From NCBI GenBank assembly GCA_002474345.1, contig DKQD01000036.1, forward strand, positions 1-19,704: a stretch of 19,704 nucleotides of DNA. The letters run 5' to 3'. The notes under the pieces were generated by a model. The model saw only the letters and a program-made list of their open reading frames with translations, made no database searches and was not told the origin of the DNA. The translations under genes and the position numbers were made by a program. Below are positions 6,688-14,783 of this stretch, one piece after another (positions within the stretch are counted from its first letter, which is position 1; each line of letters begins with the position of its first letter). The stretch comes from Bacteriovoracaceae bacterium UBA7317. GTDB taxonomy: Bacteria > Bdellovibrionota > Bacteriovoracia > Bacteriovoracales > Bacteriovoracaceae.

Positions 6688-8490
6688 CTAACTCTGAATT
6701 TTATAGAGCTCCTCTACCTCTTTAGCAAACTTCATTAAAATAAATTTTCTTTTCAATTTCATTGTTGGAGTGAGCTCTCCTGTTGCGACGTCAAAGGGTT
6801 TTGCCAGAATAGTAAACTTTTTAACTGTTTGTACCCTTGCCAAGCTTTTATTAACTCTTTCAATTTCCTCTTCAATGTACTTAACAAGCGTTGAATCCTT
6901 CGCATATTCATTGACATCACCTTTAGGTTCAATTCCCAATTTCTTAAGATGTTCATCTAAAGTTTCAGGGTTAAGAGTTACAAGCGCCGCCAGGAATTTT
7001 TTCTTATCCCCTACAACAACAGAGTGGCCTAAAATTTGGATTTGATTAATTTTCCCTTCTATCATTTGAGGTGCTATATTCTCACCACCCGCCGTAATTA
7101 TGATGTCTTTTTTTCTATCTGTAATAAAAAGAAACCCCTCTTCATCAATATGTCCAACATCCCCAGTATGAAGCCATCCTTTATTATCTAAGGCTCCATT
7201 CGTCGCTTTTTCATCTTTAAAATAACCCAAAAATACATTGGCCCCTCGAATCAAGATTTCTCCATCTTTTGCAACATCAAGCTCAACGTGAGGAAGTCTA
7301 ACACCAGCAGATCCTATTTTTGACCTTTGAGGGGTCGAAAAAGTTGCCGTCCCTGCACACTCACTCATTCCAAATACCTCGTAGAGTGGAAGGCCTAAGC
7401 TAAGAAAAAACTCTAATGTCTCTTTGCTAATGGGTGCGGCCCCTGTTAGCTGGTATCTGCAGCGGTCAAGCCCTAAGGCCTTCCGAACCTTTTTAAAAAC
7501 CAGACGGTCGGCAATATGGTAAGAGAAGGTTTTCGACAAACCTTTTTGAAAACGGTATCCATTTTTTAAGCCAACATTTTTGGCCCAAGTGACCAGTTTT
7601 TTGCGAAGCCCGCCTGAGCTGGCCCCTGCTTGGATCATCTTTTCCTGGATTTTTTCCCAAACTCTAGGCACTCCAAGAAAAAGTGTCGGCCTTACTTCTT
7701 TCAGGTTATCTGGCATTTTTTCCATACTTTCAGCAAACCAAACACAGCCCCCCACAATAATAGAACCAATAATAGAAATCTCCTGCTCTGCCACATGACT
7801 CAAAGGCAGATAGCTTAAGATCGTCTCATTTGTATCTGTATAGAATTGGTCAATTGTTTTTCCCGTATTGTAGATAAGGTTTTTATGAGAAAGCATAACT
7901 CCTTTAGGCCTGGCCGTTGTCCCTGAAGTATAAACAAGAGTTGCTAGATCATCAGGCTTTTGAGCATCTATTCTTTTTTGGAGGTCTTCTTCTGGGAATT
8001 GTCTTCCCAAAGCCGGAAGATCTTCCCATGAGTAGACATTACTGGCCGAATCTTCACCATTCATTAAAATGATGGCCTTGAGTTGAGTAAGCTTCTTCTC
8101 AATCTTCTTAATTTTGTCTAATTGCTCCTGGTCCTCAACAACAATTATGCTCGACCCACTATGCTGGGCCAAAAAGAAACATTGGTCACTTGAGCTTGTG
8201 GTATAAATACCTACGGGGAAGCCCCCCCCAAAAATGGCCGCAAGGTCTGAGACTACCCATTGAACACAATTAAAACCAATAATTGAAACACCTTCGCCCT
8301 CTCTAAAGCCTAATTGACAGAATGCCCTTGCGACAATTTTCGTGAGTTCGTAATACTCTTTCCATGAAAGAGATTCCCAAGTACCATTTTTTTTGAAGCA
8401 AAGAGCATCGTTATGTATCCTTGTTTCAGCTGTTTTTTTCAGAAGTTCTGGTACCGTTAATTGATCAAGGATATTAAGATAATCCAGCAT
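6688..8490 (-). CDS. Long-chain fatty acyl-CoA synthetase, AMP-binding family (FadD15-like)
   Basis: This 600-residue enzyme activates fatty acids with ATP and CoA. The adenylate-forming motifs are intact: YTSGTTARPKGVMLSH at 187-202 (ATP loop), YEVFGMSE at 370-377, HTGD at 441-444, DRKKDIIITAGGENIAP at 458-474, and the late catalytic lysine K578 in TPTMKLKR. Length and the GENIAP motif fit the bacterial long-chain FadD15-like branch rather than E. coli FadD. The ATG start has GGGGA a few bases upstream. There is no signal peptide, so it is cytosolic or peripheral to the membrane. It lies 84 bases downstream of yadH on the same strand and may be the last gene of that operon. Chain length preference cannot be read from sequence. 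Confidence 0.92.
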   Translation of the reverse strand: MLDYLNILDQLTVPELLKKTAETRIHNDALCFKKNGTWESLSWKEYYELTKIVARAFCQLGFREGEGVSIIGFNCVQWVVSDLAAIFGGGFPVGIYTTSSSDQCFFLAQHSGSSIIVVEDQEQLDKIKKIEKKLTQLKAIILMNGEDSASNVYSWEDLPALGRQFPEEDLQKRIDAQKPDDLATLVYTSGTTARPKGVMLSHKNLIYNTGKTIDQFYTDTNETILSYLPLSHVAEQEISIIGSIIVGGCVWFAESMEKMPDNLKEVRPTLFLGVPRVWEKIQEKMIQAGASSGGLRKKLVTWAKNVGLKNGYRFQKGLSKTFSYHIADRLVFKKVRKALGLDRCRYQLTGAAPISKETLEFFLSLGLPLYEVFGMSECAGTATFSTPQRSKIGSAGVRLPHVELDVAKDGEILIRGANVFLGYFKDEKATNGALDNKGWLHTGDVGHIDEEGFLFITDRKKDIIITAGGENIAPQMIEGKINQIQILGHSVVVGDKKKFLAALVTLNPETLDEHLKKLGIEPKGDVNEYAKDSTLVKYIEEEIERVNKSLARVQTVKKFTILAKPFDVATGELTPTMKLKRKFILMKFAKEVEELYKIQS

Positions 8491-8574
8491 AAGTTCCCCT
8501 GGCCGTATCTATAAAGTTATTGTCCCTCTTACAAGGTTTTTTCAACTAATAGAATAATGCATTTTTAAAAAAAT

Positions 8575-9345
8575 TCACAGTCTTAGACCAAAACCTTTTT
8601 TCATTAAAGTTAAAGACGTGAACCATAAAACGATGATTAAAACAGAAAGGAAAATAACCGCCGAAAAAACTGGGACATCAGTATAGTTTATGAACCCAAA
8701 ACGGAAAGTATTAACGATATAAAGGATCGGATTGATCATAGAAAGGTTTTTCCAAAATGGAGGAAGAAAAGACAATGAATAAAAGACTCCTCCCAGGTAA
8801 GTTAATGGAATGAGTACAAAGGTTGGAACGATTGAAATATCATCAAAGCTTTTTGCATAAAGGGCATTGATAAAGCCAAGAAGCGAAAAAAGAATGGCCG
8901 TCAAAAACATGGTTCCAAAAACAAGAAAAGGTTTTTCTATGGATAAAGGTGCAAAGAATAGAGAAATCAGTGTTATTAAAATTCCTACGAGTACACCTCT
9001 TAAGACTCCTCCACTCAGGTAGCCGACTAAAATTGTTGAAGGATAAAGAGGAGATACAAGAAGCTCTTCAATACTTTTTTGAAACTTTGCTCCAAAAACA
9101 CTGCCCACGACATTGGCATAAGAGTTTTGAATAATGGCCATCATAATAAGACCTGGAATAATAAAATTAATATAAGAGAAGCCCTCCATGTCCTTAATTT
9201 GCTTACCAATAAAATTGCCAAAAATTAAAAAATAAAGTGTGATTGTTATAAGCGATGGAAGCAGAGTTTGGGTCCAAATTCTAAAAAGTCTCGAAGTTTC
9301 TTTTTTAAATATAGTTAAAAAACCAACCCATTGAGTTTTAATCAT
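8575..9345 (-). CDS. yadH: ABC-2 type permease YadH
   Basis: The 256-residue protein closely resembles E. coli YadH as I remember it, through stretches such as RIWTQTLLPS (27-36 in YadH), GFSYINFIIPGLIMM, FGAKFQKSIEELL, KSFDDISIVPTFVL and PLTYLGGVFYSL. It has about six hydrophobic spans, as expected of an ABC-2 permease in the inner membrane. I chose the ATG at 9345 over the TTG at 9375: it gives the family length of 256, has GGAGGG about nine bases upstream, and overlaps the yadG stop by eight bases, pointing to translational coupling. Together with YadG it forms an ABC exporter. The substrate is unknown; the arrangement next to an RND/MMPL exporter hints at the envelope. Confidence 0.92.
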   Translation of the reverse strand: MIKTQWVGFLTIFKKETSRLFRIWTQTLLPSLITITLYFLIFGNFIGKQIKDMEGFSYINFIIPGLIMMAIIQNSYANVVGSVFGAKFQKSIEELLVSPLYPSTILVGYLSGGVLRGVLVGILITLISLFFAPLSIEKPFLVFGTMFLTAILFSLLGFINALYAKSFDDISIVPTFVLIPLTYLGGVFYSLSFLPPFWKNLSMINPILYIVNTFRFGFINYTDVPVFSAVIFLSVLIIVLWFTSLTLMKKGFGLRL

Positions 9346-10270
9346 GTGTTTTTGAGCCCTCCACCAGGTTAACAAAAAGCTCCTCTAGCCTATTAACCTT
9401 GTTTTTTATCCTCTTAACCTTGATACCAGAAGAGGATAGAGTACTAAGAACATCACCAAGAATATCAGATTCTTTTAAATCAACCTCAATTATTTTTTGA
9501 TTTATTACTCTGAAATCAAATGGAAAAGTCATTTCTTTAGGTTGAAACGCTTCACAATAGCAAACGTAAGTCTCTTTTTTCAACTTCTGAAGAAGAGATT
9601 GTGTTGTTCCATTCTCAATAATATTCCCTTCATCAATAATCGCAATCTTTTTACATAAAGACTCTGCCTCCTCTAAATAATGAGTCGTCAGAATAATAGT
9701 AAGTCCTTCCTGATTTTGTTTGAGCATGAAATCCCACATAGATCTTCGCAAACTTATATCAACACCCGCAGTCGGCTCGTCAAGAACAAGGACTTTAGGT
9801 CCATGAACAAGCGCCCGAGCTATCATTAAGCGCCTTTTCATTCCCCCCGAAAGCTGTCCAGAAGGTGTATGCATTTTATCTTCTAACCCTAGCAAACTCA
9901 GGAGAGTTTTAGACCTTTCTCTTGCCGGACTTTTCTCCATCCCATAAAAGCCACCTTGATTACTAACAATTTGAAAACATGTTTCAAAAATATTAAAATT
10001 AAACTCCTGAGGCACAACTCCTATTTGCTTCCTCATTAAATAGGGATCTGTATCTAAATCAATTCCATGAACTTTGACCTCTCCACGGGTTTTATTAACA
10101 AGACCACAAATAATACCGATTAAAGTGGATTTTCCTGCACCATTTGGACCCAATAAGCCGAAAAAGTCTCCTTTCTCAATCTCTAAACTAACACTTTTAA
10201 GCGCTTCAATATCCGGCGGAAATATTTTGTTAAGATCATTGATTCTTAATGCCATCTCTGAGTGATTCAT
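9338..10270 (-). CDS. yadG: ABC transporter ATP-binding protein YadG
   Basis: This 310-residue ATPase has Walker A GPNGAGKST (41-49), Q-loop Q88 in VVPQEFNF, the signature LSGGMKRRLMIARAL (140-154), Walker B VLVLDEP (160-166) and the switch H197 in TTHYLEEAE. The signature region and the C-terminal NRLEELFVNLVE stretch match E. coli YadG, whose length is nearly the same. It powers the YadH permease encoded directly downstream. The ATG start lies four bases after the stop of the RND exporter gene, so ribosomes probably pass from one to the other; a second Met at position 6 is an alternative start. No unusual residues are seen. The substrate is not known. Confidence 0.93.
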   Translation of the reverse strand: MNHSEMALRINDLNKIFPPDIEALKSVSLEIEKGDFFGLLGPNGAGKSTLIGIICGLVNKTRGEVKVHGIDLDTDPYLMRKQIGVVPQEFNFNIFETCFQIVSNQGGFYGMEKSPARERSKTLLSLLGLEDKMHTPSGQLSGGMKRRLMIARALVHGPKVLVLDEPTAGVDISLRRSMWDFMLKQNQEGLTIILTTHYLEEAESLCKKIAIIDEGNIIENGTTQSLLQKLKKETYVCYCEAFQPKEMTFPFDFRVINQKIIEVDLKESDILGDVLSTLSSSGIKVKRIKNKVNRLEELFVNLVEGSKTHD

Positions 10271-10274
10271 TTGC

Positions 10275-12575
10275 CTAGTCCTTGTCTTTTAAGGAAATAA
10301 GTACGGCTGGAAGGAAAGTGAGGTCCACAATGAGCGCAATTGATAAAATAACAGCGCACATAATACCAAAGTACACATTTGGTACGAAAATCCCAAAGGC
10401 CAAAGTTCCAAATGATACAACTAGAATGATTGTTGTAATAATGAGTGCGGGAGTCGTGTAGGCCAAGACATTAACGACACTTTGATTTCGAGACTTCCCT
10501 TCTAACCTTTGCCTTTTATAATTGGAAAGAACGTGGATCGTATCATCAACAGCAATGCCTAAACAAACACTGGCCACAATGACCGTACCGACATCCATGG
10601 CCCGTCCCGAAAGGTAAAGGACCGCCCCCCCAATCATTAAAGGAATCGTGTTTGTTATTAAGGCCAAAACCCCAACTGATAAAGATTTAAAGTAAATTAT
10701 AAGGAGAAGACTAATACAGACAAGGGCCACGCTAATCGATTGAACAAAAGACTCCACCACATAACCATTTAAAAATTGATAAAGCTTTGATTTGCCGGTC
10801 GTCATAACGTCAAGACCTAAATCCCGGGCCTTCGCTTCAATTTTTTTTACGGCGGCTTCAAATTCAGAAGAGGCCGACAAAGTAGACAAAACACTCATTC
10901 TCAATGAATCTTTATTTATTGTCATTCGATCGTTTAAGCTCATTCCTTGAGGGATGCTTTGCGTGTAAAGCAAGAGCTCCTCAGCTATCATTTTTCTATC
11001 TTCTACAAGTCTATATTCACTTTGCTTTCCTCCATGCAAAACACGGTTTGTGGATTTTAGAATATCTATAATAGACAGTGCCCTCGTAACGTGAGGAAGA
11101 CCTTCAACCCAGTTTTGGAAAACTTCCACTTTTTTCAAAAACTCAGGCTCTTTTATTCCTTCTGCTTTACCTGTTCGAATGACAACTTCAATCCCCCTGG
11201 AGGCCCCCACATTTTTTGTAATAAAATCCTGGGACTCTCGAAGCCAATAACCTTTTTTAAAATAGAGGTAGGGGTCACTATTCACATGATTTTTGAGGGA
11301 TAAGAAAATGCTGTATCCAGATAGTAAGAGGCACCCTATAGTAAGGGGCTTTTTAATAGTTTTAAGAAAGTCGACATATATTTGAATGGATTGAATGAAG
11401 TTTCCTCTTTTCTCATCAGTCCATTTTGGTAACTTCGCAGGGAGGCGGTACATGAGACCACCCAAAACTAAATAAGAAAAAGCCCAGGCCAAAAGAACTC
11501 CTATTCCGGCCAAAGTCCCCATGCCTGAAATTGACTTTATATTAACATTTGAAAAACTAAAAAAACCAATCGCTGTAGAAATGGTGGTAAGACCTGTAGG
11601 TACAAAGTTTTTTAGCAGTGAGTATCGGGCGGCTTCCTTTTGCTCTACACCATCTTGGACCGCCCTGTAAAATACGGCCAATAGGTGAACACTATCGGCA
11701 ATACTTATTCCTATAAGTATTTGAGGAACAGCGGCAGTGGCCGAGGTTATCTGAACACCAAAAAATGCACCAACAGCAAAGGTCGCCGCCGTTGTAAGAA
11801 TAATAACAACAAAAGGGAGCACAACCCCCCAAACGGTCTTCAAATTAATATAGAGGAGGACGATAATACTAAGCAAAAGAATAGGGATCATTTTTGATAA
11901 GTCAATCTGAGTTGCCTCTTCAAAGCCGTAAGTTATAGTAGGGCCTCCACTTAAATGAAGTTGATGGTCGCCTAACGAGTATTCTTTAATTAACTTTTTA
12001 GCAGCAACAACCGTTTTTTTAAATTTCGCTGCCTCTTTTAGGCCTGGTTTTAGTCTGGCGAAAATAAGGGTTGTTTTAGCATCTTTACTAATTAAATAAT
12101 TAGGTAAGACTTCATGATTTAAAGCGATCTTCTTACGGTCCTTTATATAACTTTCATTAAAATCTTCACCATCAGCTATCAAAGGCTCTATCAAAATATC
12201 ATCGCCCTCAGCATGAACCCAATTGTAGTTACTAAGAGAATCAACTCTAATAACTTCTGGCAAAAGCCAAGCCTTTTCTGTCAACTTCTGCACAAGTTGC
12301 AATGACTCTTTATCAAAAACTCCAGAAGGGCTGTGAATTGCCATTACTATAGAGTCGTCATTACCAAATTGTTTTTCAAAGCTATTGAAGTCTTTAATCA
12401 TTGGGTCATCATCATAAAAAAACCCCTTATAGCTAAAGTCGACCGTTAAAAATAAAAAGCCTGGTAAAGAAAGGATTAGAATAAGAAGACCAAAGAAAAT
12501 AGCGAGTAAGCTCCTCCGCTCAATAAAATTAACAAATGTTTCTGCCACTTTAGGAGCTTTAATCTCGTATGACAT
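10275..12575 (-). CDS. RND superfamily / MMPL-type exporter
   Basis: The 766-residue membrane protein has the two-fold RND layout: a span near 24-44, a large periplasmic loop, a block of spans from about 228, a second span near 409-425, a second periplasmic loop and spans to the end. Paired motifs in the two halves, GISIADSVHLL (289-299) and GIAVDDTIHVL (673-683), contain the acidic and His residues typical of proton-driven RND proteins; in the first half one acidic residue is Ala. It belongs to the predicted-exporter (MMPL/COG1033) branch, not to the longer AcrB-like pumps. The ATG start has AAGGG eight bases upstream. It lies between a CheX-like gene and yadGH in a probable operon. Substrate unknown; lipids are plausible from relatives and from the nearby acyl-CoA synthetase. 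Confidence 0.85.
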   Translation of the reverse strand: MSYEIKAPKVAETFVNFIERRSLLAIFFGLLILILSLPGFLFLTVDFSYKGFFYDDDPMIKDFNSFEKQFGNDDSIVMAIHSPSGVFDKESLQLVQKLTEKAWLLPEVIRVDSLSNYNWVHAEGDDILIEPLIADGEDFNESYIKDRKKIALNHEVLPNYLISKDAKTTLIFARLKPGLKEAAKFKKTVVAAKKLIKEYSLGDHQLHLSGGPTITYGFEEATQIDLSKMIPILLLSIIVLLYINLKTVWGVVLPFVVIILTTAATFAVGAFFGVQITSATAAVPQILIGISIADSVHLLAVFYRAVQDGVEQKEAARYSLLKNFVPTGLTTISTAIGFFSFSNVNIKSISGMGTLAGIGVLLAWAFSYLVLGGLMYRLPAKLPKWTDEKRGNFIQSIQIYVDFLKTIKKPLTIGCLLLSGYSIFLSLKNHVNSDPYLYFKKGYWLRESQDFITKNVGASRGIEVVIRTGKAEGIKEPEFLKKVEVFQNWVEGLPHVTRALSIIDILKSTNRVLHGGKQSEYRLVEDRKMIAEELLLYTQSIPQGMSLNDRMTINKDSLRMSVLSTLSASSEFEAAVKKIEAKARDLGLDVMTTGKSKLYQFLNGYVVESFVQSISVALVCISLLLIIYFKSLSVGVLALITNTIPLMIGGAVLYLSGRAMDVGTVIVASVCLGIAVDDTIHVLSNYKRQRLEGKSRNQSVVNVLAYTTPALIITTIILVVSFGTLAFGIFVPNVYFGIMCAVILSIALIVDLTFLPAVLISLKDKD

Positions 12576-12611
12576 TGGTCGCCCTTAAAAACTAAGAAAA
12601 AAAAGATAAAA

Positions 12612-13196
12612 TTAAATAAGAATAACTTGACCACCCTGATTAGCTTCAGAATAACTATCGAAGTTTCCCTTGGCAAACTTGGTAAAGTCTAAAACATCAG
12701 TTCTAAGATGATTAAAAACACTTCCGGCCTCTAAATTGATTTTCCAACTATCCCTCATAAGGGCCTTTTTTTCATTTTTTTGATATTTAGTGACGCTCCC
12801 CAGAAGAGTCACTTCATTACCCTTAATTTTGGAAAGTTTAGGAGTTTCAAGGTTTAGAAAATCAACATGCTCTAGAGATTTCTTGATGGTCGCGATCATC
12901 ATATTAGTGTATTCATCAAAAAGACTTATGGCCATCCCCTGGGTTGGACTAGACTCCCATGGCAGGGCCTTAGGCACCAAGGCCATCGCTAAATTACTTG
13001 AAAAAAAAATTCTGAAATCAATGGTGAAAGTACTTCCGTGTGCTTTTATAAAACATCCATAATCGATACCTCTAACAGTTGTTCCCGCTTCCTCATGAAT
13101 TGTTCCCGTACAATTTGTCACGTCCTTAAGTATCCGCTCACTCGAGTCATGACAAAACATTTTGTACCTTGTTAGGATATCCTCTTCCAAAATCAC
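12612..13196 (-). CDS. CheX-like (CheC/CheX phosphatase fold) protein
   Basis: The protein appears to have one CheX-like domain. A first helix (about 8-28) is followed by strands (TTVRGIDYGCFIKAHG at 39-54, then TFTIDFRIFFSSNLAMAL) and a helix with LFDEYTNMMIATIKKSL at 92-108. This contains E95-x2-N98, the catalytic pair with which CheX and CheC dephosphorylate CheY-P. Only one such motif is present, as in CheX. The assignment is from motif and layout. The start is uncertain: GTG at 13194-13196 is the longest but has poor spacing, TTG two codons later has AGG eight bases upstream, and ATG at 13158-13160 has AAGG six bases upstream. It is the first gene of a likely operon with the RND exporter (36 bases downstream), which is an odd place for a chemotaxis-type phosphatase. 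Confidence 0.6.
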   Translation of the reverse strand: MILEEDILTRYKMFCHDSSERILKDVTNCTGTIHEEAGTTVRGIDYGCFIKAHGSTFTIDFRIFFSSNLAMALVPKALPWESSPTQGMAISLFDEYTNMMIATIKKSLEHVDFLNLETPKLSKIKGNEVTLLGSVTKYQKNEKKALMRDSWKINLEAGSVFNHLRTDVLDFTKFAKGNFDSYSEANQGGQVILI

Positions 13197-13252
13197 CGCC
13201 TAAATTAAGATTAAAAAAACCTTTTTGGTCCCATATGTTTTCTTACTTTAGA

Positions 13253-13280
13253 ATTATACGTTAACAGAAAGCACGGTCAA
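13253..13280 (-). promoter_or_regulatory. Sigma-70-type promoter of the CheX-like/RND/yadGH operon
   Basis: Read on the - strand, TTGACC (13280-13275) and TATAAT (13258-13253) are separated by 16 bases. This is five of six and six of six matches to the -35 and -10 consensus, the best promoter in the window. Transcription would begin near 13246, leaving a leader of about 50-85 bases depending on which start codon the CheX-like gene uses. Confidence 0.75.
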
Positions 13281-13322
13281 TGAATAGATTAAGGGAGAAT
13301 CTTCTATCTTTTTAGAGATATC

Positions 13323-13352
13323 TGGACCTTAAAAGGTTGCTTTTAAGGTCCA
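13323..13352. terminator. Perfect 13-base-pair hairpin after the Notum-like gene
   Basis: TGGACCTTAAAAG (13323-13335) and CTTTTAAGGTCCA (13340-13352) are perfectly complementary around a GTTG loop. It begins nine bases past the stop of the - strand hydrolase gene and lies upstream of the operon promoter at 13253-13280. No U run directly follows on either strand, so it is either a terminator without a classic U tract, an RNA-stabilising hairpin or a protein site. Confidence 0.5.
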
Positions 13353-13360
13353 AATTCACA

Positions 13361-14431
13361 CTAATTTAAATCAAAGGCTTTTTTTAGAGATTTTGAAACG
13401 AAGTTCCTCTTGGTCCTTCCACGATAAACTCTTTTTGAAAACTTATATGGCCCAACTCCATCTATTTTTTTCCAACGAAAAGGAGAAAAGTAAAGGTATG
13501 CGTGATATATACTTTTAGAAATCCAAGAAGAGCAATTATTTGAGTTTAATGTCGCTTGGTAAAGGCCTTCATCAGAAAAGACAAGACCCTCATGATCTGA
13601 AGGTGAAATATTTCCGAAGAACCGGCTCATAATAATGTCCTGGCTTCCTTGGATAACACCAACATTCCAATGGGAGTAGCGGTAGCACACGCTCGGCATA
13701 AAGCGGGCCAAGTTTCCATTATCCAATCCACCTTTAAGGCCATGCCTCGAAAATGCATCTTTAAAATCTTCTCTAAACTCTGGGGTAAACTTACTCCAAA
13801 AAGTTGCACCAAAATGAAGACCCGCTGAGTCTACAATTAAAGTACGTTTTACATCTTTTGCGTCTTCAGGAATGACTTCATCAAAATAAGGCAAATGAAC
13901 CAAAGTTCCAAAAGCACCAGCTGATGAACCATAGACAAAGAGGTCTTTAACTTTGCTCCAATCAAGGACTCCTTTGTCAATCAAAAGAGCTATAGACTTC
14001 TCCACATTTGTCCTTCCATAGTGGTAAAGTTCCTTGTCGTCGTAAACGGCTAAGTGTGTCCCAGCGTAAACATCCGCCGTACAGTAGGGAAAAATAACCT
14101 GGCTATGGTTTGCCAGAAAATTCCTTGATAGCTTGCGCTTGGAAAAGATACTCCTCAAAAGAAGACGCTTAGGTGAGAAAAGAGGAAAGGCATGAGGGAT
14201 TGCCCCAAAACAACTATCTTTATCCCAGCAAGCACCACCTGGCCTAAATTCAAAGGCCCACTTGGAAGCACCTTTTTTATCAAAGAAAACTCTGTAGGGC
14301 TGGCCGTTTCCGCAATAGGCTCCCGGAACAACCATTGACTCATAGCTTCGATACAATCCTCGGGCTGAAGCAGTACTCATGAAAGAGAAGAGAAACAGTA
14401 TGTAAAAGCAAGCGGCTTTCTTTAAAAACAC
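13361..14431 (-). CDS. Secreted Notum/pectinacetylesterase-like hydrolase
   Basis: I place the start at the GTG at 14429-14431: it has AAAGGA seven bases upstream and gives a clean signal peptide (VFLKKAACFYILFLFSF, cleavage after ASA at residue 23). The longest frame begins at ATG 14509 but has no ribosome binding site and would bury the signal. In the 356-residue product, YCGNGQPYRVFF (39-50) and FRPGGACWD (62-70) match the N-terminal part of the pectinacetylesterase/Notum family. GSSAGAFG (168-175) holds the nucleophile Ser170, and Asp265 (GSQD) and His310 (SIYHAYL) are likely triad partners. Family members remove acyl groups from pectin or lipidated proteins; this substrate is unknown. 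The tail after about 315 is basic. It is likely periplasmic or secreted, and is followed by a strong hairpin. Confidence 0.8.
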   Translation of the reverse strand: MFLKKAACFYILFLFSFMSTASARGLYRSYESMVVPGAYCGNGQPYRVFFDKKGASKWAFEFRPGGACWDKDSCFGAIPHAFPLFSPKRLLLRSIFSKRKLSRNFLANHSQVIFPYCTADVYAGTHLAVYDDKELYHYGRTNVEKSIALLIDKGVLDWSKVKDLFVYGSSAGAFGTLVHLPYFDEVIPEDAKDVKRTLIVDSAGLHFGATFWSKFTPEFREDFKDAFSRHGLKGGLDNGNLARFMPSVCYRYSHWNVGVIQGSQDIIMSRFFGNISPSDHEGLVFSDEGLYQATLNSNNCSSWISKSIYHAYLYFSPFRWKKIDGVGPYKFSKRVYRGRTKRNFVSKSLKKAFDLN

Positions 14432-14582
14432 GACTAGATCCTTTGTCACTTTTATAATTTCATCGGCCTTCGAATTTATAATAGAATTGTTTTCTTTGGA
14501 AACATCCATCGCAGCGCTTTTTCTTAAATTTTCCTTACATTTATCATACCCAGTGTGTTACAAACCACATTTTTTCAAAAAC

Positions 14583-14600
14583 TTGTCACTTTACTGACAA
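14583..14600. promoter_or_regulatory. Inverted repeat TTGTCA-N6-TGACAA, operator-like
   Basis: TTGTCA (14583-14588) and TGACAA (14595-14600) are perfect mirror half-sites with a six-base spacer (CTTTAC), the geometry of a dimeric regulator site. It lies about 150 bases upstream of the Notum-like gene and 75 bases upstream of the possible + strand peptide. The half-site also resembles a -35 box in either direction. Confidence 0.35.
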
Positions 14601-14674
14601 AAGAACAACACTTAAGTTGAAGAAAGAGAGTAAGTTTCCCTTATCTAAAGTTGCGAGGGGGAGACCTAGTCCAC

Positions 14675-14755
14675 ATGAAAAGAAAGCTTGTTCTACTTTT
14701 ATTTCTTATAATACTTGTCCTTCAAATCGAAGGATTCCAAATTCAATCTCTCTAA
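14675..14755 (+). CDS. Possible 26-residue hydrophobic peptide
   Basis: An ATG at 14675 opens a short frame: a basic start MKRK, then an unbroken hydrophobic stretch LVLLLFLIILVL, then a polar end QIEGFQIQSL. This looks like a single-span membrane peptide or bare signal sequence. GAGGGGGAG lies upstream but about 11 bases from the ATG, a little far. It is the only + strand frame between two - strand genes. It could be a real small membrane protein or chance in AT-rich DNA, where hydrophobic codons are common. Confidence 0.25.
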   Translation: MKRKLVLLLFLIILVLQIEGFQIQSL

Positions 14756-14783
14756 GTTTAAGGTCACCCCTCCAACTTAAAAC

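Larger units (their letters stand above)
14432..14783. other. Intergenic region between two hydrolase genes
   Basis: With the corrected start of the Notum-like gene this gap is 352 bases. It should contain that gene's promoter: on the - strand TATGAT, or TGATAA, near 14540-14547 could be a -10, without a good -35. It also has a dyad at 14583-14600 and a possible + strand peptide at 14675-14755. A weak AAGTT...AACTT hairpin near 14755-14780 lies past the ABHD18-like gene and has no U tract. Confidence 0.45.

Noticed and set aside
9346..9375. Longer YadH from a TTG at 9375
   Set aside because: The ATG at 9345 gives the family length and has a better ribosome binding site.
12476..12676. 66-residue - strand frame across the CheX-like/RND junction
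   Set aside because: It overlaps two better supported genes in another frame; its hydrophobicity reflects the RND coding sequence.
14432..14509. Longer N-terminus for the Notum-like hydrolase from ATG 14509
   Set aside because: No ribosome binding site, and it would add 26 polar residues before a clean signal peptide.
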